Source of the DNA: JAGOMX01 sp041738135
GTDB taxonomy: Bacteria; Pseudomonadota; Alphaproteobacteria; JAGOMX01
Assembly: GCA_041738135.1 (NCBI GenBank)
Contig: JBGSQK010000029.1
Coordinates: forward strand, 48,623-112,622
Reading direction: 5' to 3'
Length of the DNA: 64,000 bases
The translations under genes and the position numbers were made by a program. A model generated the notes under the pieces. That model did not search any database, had not been told where the DNA came from, and saw only the letters and a list, made by a program, of their open reading frames with translations. This document shows, piece by piece, positions 60,726-64,000 of the stretch; within the stretch, counting starts at the first letter, position 1; each line of letters opens with the position of its first letter.

Positions 60726-62105
60726 ATGGAAATCCATCGATTAGAGGTTGACCTTCTATCAAGTTGGTTAAACAAAAAAGGCAGAAAGCCTCTTATAATA
60801 AGAGGCGCAAGACAGGTTGGCAAATCCACCATTGTTCGTCAGTTGGCTAAGTTTAGCCGACGCACTTGTTTTGAGCTGAACTTTGAAAGAAATCCTGAAT
60901 ACGCTGATTTCTTTAAAAGCAAAGATCCTGCCGCAATTCTTAGGCTATTGGGCGTCTTTTTTAACAAGGCCGTTACCCCAGAATCCTCGATCTTGTTTCT
61001 GGATGAAGTTCAAGCGACGCCAGAGATTATAGAAACGTTGAGGTACTTTTATGAGGAATGTCCGGAGCTGCCTGTGGTTGCTGCGGGATCATTATTAGAT
61101 TTTGTGCTTGCTGAGCCGGAATTTTCAGCCCCAGTAGGTCGCGTTGAATATTTTTATTTAGGTCCGCTTTCCTTTGAAGATTTTTTGAGTTCTCAAGGAG
61201 AAACAGTCTTATTAGACTGGATTCGTTCACTTAACCTTCAGGATGAGATTCCTGCGCCTATCCATCATCGATGCATTGAGCTCGTGAAAGAATTTTGGCT
61301 TATTGGCGGCATGCCTGAAGTGGTTGCGCGTTATGCTGAGAATAAGGATTTTTCCGAAATAGATGCCATTAAGCAAAACATCCTCCAAAGCTATGAGGAA
61401 GATTTTCATAAATATGGTCGGGCTAAGGAGATTCCTATCTTAAGGCGTGTTTTTAAAACTATCCCAAGTTTAATTGGACAAAAGATTAAATATAGCCAGC
61501 TGGACCCAGATAATAAAGCGGCCAGGGTAAAGGAAGCATTGGATTACCTGGATTTGGCTAAAACTATACATCTGATCTATCACAGTCATTCTTCAGGCTT
61601 GCCCTTAAGGGCCCAGCTAGACCCTAAGGTTTTTAAAGCTATTTTTCTGGACATAGGCTTGCTGTGTTCGGCTTTGGGCTTGAGCCATTTATCAATACTT
61701 CACTCACCGGATTGGGCATGGATTAACAGAGGGAGTCTCGCGGAGCAATTTATTGGTCAAACTCTTTTTCAGTTATCTCTACCTTATCAAAAACCTGAGT
61801 TATATTATTGGGTGCGAGAACAGGCCCAGTCCTCTGCTGAATTGGATTATGTCTGGCAATTTGAGAACCAGATTATCCCCATAGAAGTAAAGGCGGGAAA
61901 AACAGGTCGCCTGAAATCGCTACACTATTTTATTCAAGAGAAAAACTGGACCTGCGGAGTGCGATTTAATACTGATATACCTTCAATCATGGATGAGAAG
62001 GTGCATTTACCAAAACATGGAGCGCTATCCTATCGACTGCTCTCCTTACCGTTCTATCTGGCAGGTCAACTGAATAGGATTATAAAACCACTGGTGTTAA
62101 CTTAG
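60726..62105 (+). CDS. AAA_14/DUF4143 ATP-binding protein
   Basis: A 459-residue protein. N-terminal AAA-type ATPase: Walker A RGARQVGKSTIV (about 27-38), Walker B SILFLDEVQATPE. C-terminal DUF4143 (about 210-420) with NRGSLAEQFIGQTLFQ and ELDYVW...IIPIEVKAGKTG, the acid/Lys pattern of PD-(D/E)xK nuclease-like folds. These genes are mobile, often multicopy in host-associated bacteria and archaea, and their function is unknown. Its own promoter with an inverted repeat, different from its conserved neighbours, suggests a recent arrival. Confidence 0.88.
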   Translation: MEIHRLEVDLLSSWLNKKGRKPLIIRGARQVGKSTIVRQLAKFSRRTCFELNFERNPEYADFFKSKDPAAILRLLGVFFNKAVTPESSILFLDEVQATPEIIETLRYFYEECPELPVVAAGSLLDFVLAEPEFSAPVGRVEYFYLGPLSFEDFLSSQGETVLLDWIRSLNLQDEIPAPIHHRCIELVKEFWLIGGMPEVVARYAENKDFSEIDAIKQNILQSYEEDFHKYGRAKEIPILRRVFKTIPSLIGQKIKYSQLDPDNKAARVKEALDYLDLAKTIHLIYHSHSSGLPLRAQLDPKVFKAIFLDIGLLCSALGLSHLSILHSPDWAWINRGSLAEQFIGQTLFQLSLPYQKPELYYWVREQAQSSAELDYVWQFENQIIPIEVKAGKTGRLKSLHYFIQEKNWTCGVRFNTDIPSIMDEKVHLPKHGALSYRLLSLPFYLAGQLNRIIKPLVLT

Positions 62106-62163
62106 CAAGCCTAGCCACCCTACCCGGCTTTGTGTCGTATGGGACTGGAAGGTTGAAAATAGA

Positions 62164-62556
62164 CTAATTTCTTGCTCTGCTAAACTCACCAACCTCACCA
62201 TGACTAACCTGCAAAAGATTACTAGCTTTTATCTTGAGCGTATGGTTCTCCACACCACAACCGCCATAAGCGTAGCTTAACGTTTGCACACCACGATCAA
62301 TCAAAGTGCGTATGTTTGGGTTGATCATCGAAACACTGCCTATAGGGCTGCCAGTTAAATGATGAATCTCGTCTTTACTCGCCATTGTCGCTTTCTTTAC
62401 GCCAAGGAAAGCCTCAACAGCTTTAAAGTCGATTTTGCGACTCCCCTGAATAATCAGGGCTATATAGGTATCATCAGCTTTCAGGATAAAAGTCGGTGTG
62501 CACTGACTTATCGGTATTCCATAATGTTGCGACCCCAGTCGAGCATTAGCCATCAA
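62164..62556 (-). CDS. YbaK/EbsC-type aminoacyl-tRNA deacylase, 5' end frameshifted
   Basis: 130 residues of a YbaK-like editing domain: TPTFILKADDTYIALIIQGSRK, ASKDEIHHLTGSPIGSVSMINPN, LIDRGVQTLSYAYGGCGVENHTLKI. The usual N-terminus is missing from the open frame, yet upstream codons in the same frame read GLDYEIFEDDIL, which fits the family, until a TAG at 62590-62592. A second frame starts ATGAGTAAACTGAAC at 62624, overlapping the marR stop (MSKLNTLRQI), and ends within 24 codons. A one-base shift would join the two. The gene is therefore likely a recent frameshift pseudogene, or it restarts at TTG/ATG 62556/62553. Confidence 0.72.
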   Translation of the reverse strand: MMANARLGSQHYGIPISQCTPTFILKADDTYIALIIQGSRKIDFKAVEAFLGVKKATMASKDEIHHLTGSPIGSVSMINPNIRTLIDRGVQTLSYAYGGCGVENHTLKIKASNLLQVSHGEVGEFSRARN

Positions 62557-62616
62557 GATATCATCCTCGAATATTTCGTAATCAAGACCCTACAGATTTG
62601 TCTTAGTGTGTTCAGT

Positions 62617-63051
62617 TTACTCATTCACATCTCCTTTTAGTGCGCCGGCGTATAGTGATAGACCTATACGTACGGTCTCCTGCTCCTCTATCGTTAATTT
62701 CAACAATGCATTCTTGACCTGCGTGGTTGCCATCGAATGGATCTTCTTCAGCTGTTGCTGGCCCAAGTGCGTAAGTCGAAGATAACGACTTCGACCATCA
62801 TCCTCATTGGGTAGATATTCACAGTAGCCTTTCGTCACCAACTCCTTGGCTAGACGACTGACACTAGATCTTTCTAAAGAGAGCTGCTGACTCAGTTCGT
62901 ATATGGTAAGGGGGCAAGCCTCCAGCTTTTGCAAAGCATAACACTGGGATACCGACCCAATGCGCTCGAATAGGTTGTTCAAATAACCCAAATACTGGAC
63001 TATATCTCTGGTACTCGAGCGGATATTTAGAACCAATTCCTTGTCAACCAT
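62617..63051 (-). CDS. MarR-family transcriptional regulator
   Basis: About 144 residues with a winged-helix DNA-binding domain: LTIYELSQQLSLERSSVSRLAKELVTKGYCEYLPNEDDGRSRYLRLTHLGQQQL, the typical MarR wing DxRxxxLxLT. N- and C-terminal helices make the dimer. AAAGGA six bases before ATG 63051 sets the start. It precedes the ybaK-like gene (original overlap ATGAGTAA) and sits beneath a promoter with a palindrome, so it probably represses itself and ybaK. Confidence 0.88.
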   Translation of the reverse strand: MVDKELVLNIRSSTRDIVQYLGYLNNLFERIGSVSQCYALQKLEACPLTIYELSQQLSLERSSVSRLAKELVTKGYCEYLPNEDDGRSRYLRLTHLGQQQLKKIHSMATTQVKNALLKLTIEEQETVRIGLSLYAGALKGDVNE

Positions 63052-63064
63052 AGCCATTCCTTTA

Positions 63065-63116
63065 ATATGTATGTAGCCTACACATATCATATAAGCTTAA
63101 AATATGGAGGTGTCAA
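63065..63116 (-). promoter_or_regulatory. marR promoter and candidate operator
   Basis: On the minus strand TTGACA (63116-63111), a 17-bp spacer and TATATG (63093-63088). Directly downstream is the palindrome TGTAGCCTACA (63072-63082) inside a wider ATATGT...ACATAT frame (63065-63087). The position over the transcription start fits MarR autorepression. Confidence 0.68.
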
Positions 63117-63306
63117 GTGGCATGGAGGATGCACAAAAGAAAATGAGGGATGTTGATATCAACCATATAGTAAACTCAAAATTATCAAGAGGGCAGTTAT
63201 TTAGAAGTGATAATCCTGATCATCTTTAAGGTATTTGACATAAGTTAAAATCTTGCCATCTTCCTTTAAGGCAACCACCAAGTCATAAAGAAAATATAGA
63301 AAAAAC

Positions 63307-63335
63307 TTGCATAATTAAGGCAGTATAGCTATATA
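63307..63335 (+). promoter_or_regulatory. Promoter of the 63390 gene
   Basis: TTGCAT (63307-63312), a 17-bp spacer and TATATA (63330-63335), about 55 bases before the ATG. Confidence 0.5.
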
Positions 63336-63389
63336 AAGAACAGGACTAATCCTCACTGGATGTTATTTATGATGTAGGAGTATGTATTT

Positions 63390-63710
63390 ATGTATAGTAA
63401 GTTTATTTTATCGCTAGCAATGGGGTTATTCCTATCTACAGGGTTATTCGCCAGCAACGAATACAAAACTATATCTTTTGAATTGAATCTTGACACGGAA
63501 AGTTCCCAAGCAGTATTTGGGTTGCGTCAGAAGCTATATAATTTTATTGACTCGCAAAACGAAAGGCACGAACGCTTGGAGAGTAGGCCGGAGGAACTTC
63601 CCCTCCAGCCTCTCGCAAAACTGTACGTGAACCTCTCGATTCATACAGCTTCCATCATTCAGCCCTATTTGGCTTTGCTTTATATACAGGCTCCTCCCGT
63701 TTCCGGTTGA
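63390..63710 (+). pseudogene. Secreted-protein gene interrupted by a group II intron
   Basis: The N-terminus MYSKFILSLAMGLFLSTGLFA is a clear signal peptide, followed by about 40 residues of native sequence (SNEYKTISFELNLDTESSQA, LRQKLYNFIDSQNE) up to about 63575. Beyond that the frame reads the 3' end of an antisense group II intron and stops at 63710. The native protein is unknown. GTAGGAG lies just upstream of the ATG, and a promoter precedes it, so the truncated product may still be made. Confidence 0.6.
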
Positions 63711-64000
63711 CCTGTTCATAAAACTGAATGACCCAGCCCCTTCGCTCCATTTCCATTACAGAAACTTCAACGCTACTACAAACTGGTCCGCCCCAGTGCC
63801 TTGCATCGGTGTTTCACACTCATGGCTTTAACCATTCGCATTTTCCCTTAGCATCAAGACGACTGGTTCCCATAGTTCCCTTAAAGAGCCAGGATCAGAC
63901 TCACGCGACCATATACACCGGACCCCGCCAACGCAGTAATCAGGCTCCTCGTTGGCTTCTCCTGCGACATTAGGACCCCGCAGTTTTGAAGTCATATAAC
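63575..64000 (-). mobile_element. 3' end of a group II intron (continues past the window edge)
   Basis: Minus strand. Domain V at 63652-63617: outer stem AAGCTGT/ACAGTTT with the catalytic AGC, a two-base CG bulge, inner stem GAATC/GGTTC and a GAGA tetraloop. Domain VI follows at 63614-63578: GAGAGGCTGGAGG / CCTCCGGCCTACTCTC with a bulged A (complement of 63584) as branch point. Upstream sequence to 64000 (ggcggaccag..., ggaaatggagcgaagg...) is of the kind found in bacterial group II introns. No reverse-transcriptase frame lies in these 425 bases; it is either outside the window or missing. Confidence 0.8.

Noticed and set aside
63728..63973. 81-codon plus-strand frame near the right edge
   Set aside because: Lies antisense inside the group II intron and has no recognisable domain.

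Overview
This 64 kb window is chromosomal DNA from an alphaproteobacterium of moderate G+C. Gene order gives the placement: rpmH-rnpA-yidD-yidC-engB; hemC-hemD-mitofilin-hemY divergent from tsaD-gpsA-EVE; rnd-kdsD-lptC-lptA-lptB-rpoN; and coaE-dnaQ facing secB, followed by Tim44-Smr. The many dispersed palindromic repeats, eroding genes and secreted proteins with eukaryote-like modules (ubiquitin-binding-type helices, leucine-rich repeats, class 3 lipase) suggest a host-associated Rickettsiales/Holosporales-type bacterium. That lifestyle and order-level placement are inferences.

Layout. 1-2.0 kb: the C-terminal part of an acyl-CoA synthetase followed by two partial copies of its C-terminal lid domain. 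2-12 kb: a P1B-5-type metal ATPase, an RND efflux pump with its adaptor, a two-pore-type (TIGYGD) channel, fliX, dksA, a LuxI-like autoinducer synthase and a WbpE-like sugar aminotransferase. 12-16.3 kb: a LEA-like secreted protein and the rpmH-rnpA-yidD-yidC-engB cluster. 16.4-23.1 kb: accessory region with a secreted protein, peroxiredoxin, SMP-30-like protein, SDR, a secreted trypsin-like protease with UIM/MIU-like helices, and a secreted lipase. 23.4-28 kb: rpsI-rplM, an orphan histidine kinase and a PpiD-like foldase. 28.2 kb: a secreted LRR protein. 29-37.8 kb: one long minus-strand series hemC-hemD-mic60-hemY-tamA-tamB. 38-41.8 kb: tsaD-gpsA-EVE-O-antigen ligase. 41.8-44.6 kb: three secreted coiled-coil or charge-segregated proteins of unknown function. 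44.7-48.6 kb: zapE and polA. 48.9-52.2 kb: tRNA-Pro, a DsbA-like protein, an ABC exporter, a small secreted protein and tRNA-Leu. 52.2-60.6 kb: rnd, the Lpt genes, rpoN, coaE, dnaQ, secB, Tim44 and Smr. 60.7-64 kb: an AAA/DUF4143 ATPase, a marR-ybaK pair with a frameshifted ybaK, and a secreted-protein gene cut by the 3' end of an antisense group II intron.

The core genes serve envelope biogenesis (YidC, SecB, PpiD, TamAB, LptABC/KdsD, O-antigen ligase), haem synthesis (HemCD), translation and replication. Interspersed are at least four classes of long palindromic repeats (A: cattgcgagccc...ggcgtggcaatc; B: cgtcatccagagcgcgcc...ggatccagcg; C: cctctccccttgtgggagaggt; D: gtcatccccgcg...gcggggatccag). 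They lie almost entirely between genes, often directly against start or stop codons. The most striking single item is the protease at 20496-21803, a predicted secreted serine protease whose N-terminal region carries one excellent and several plausible ubiquitin-interacting motifs.
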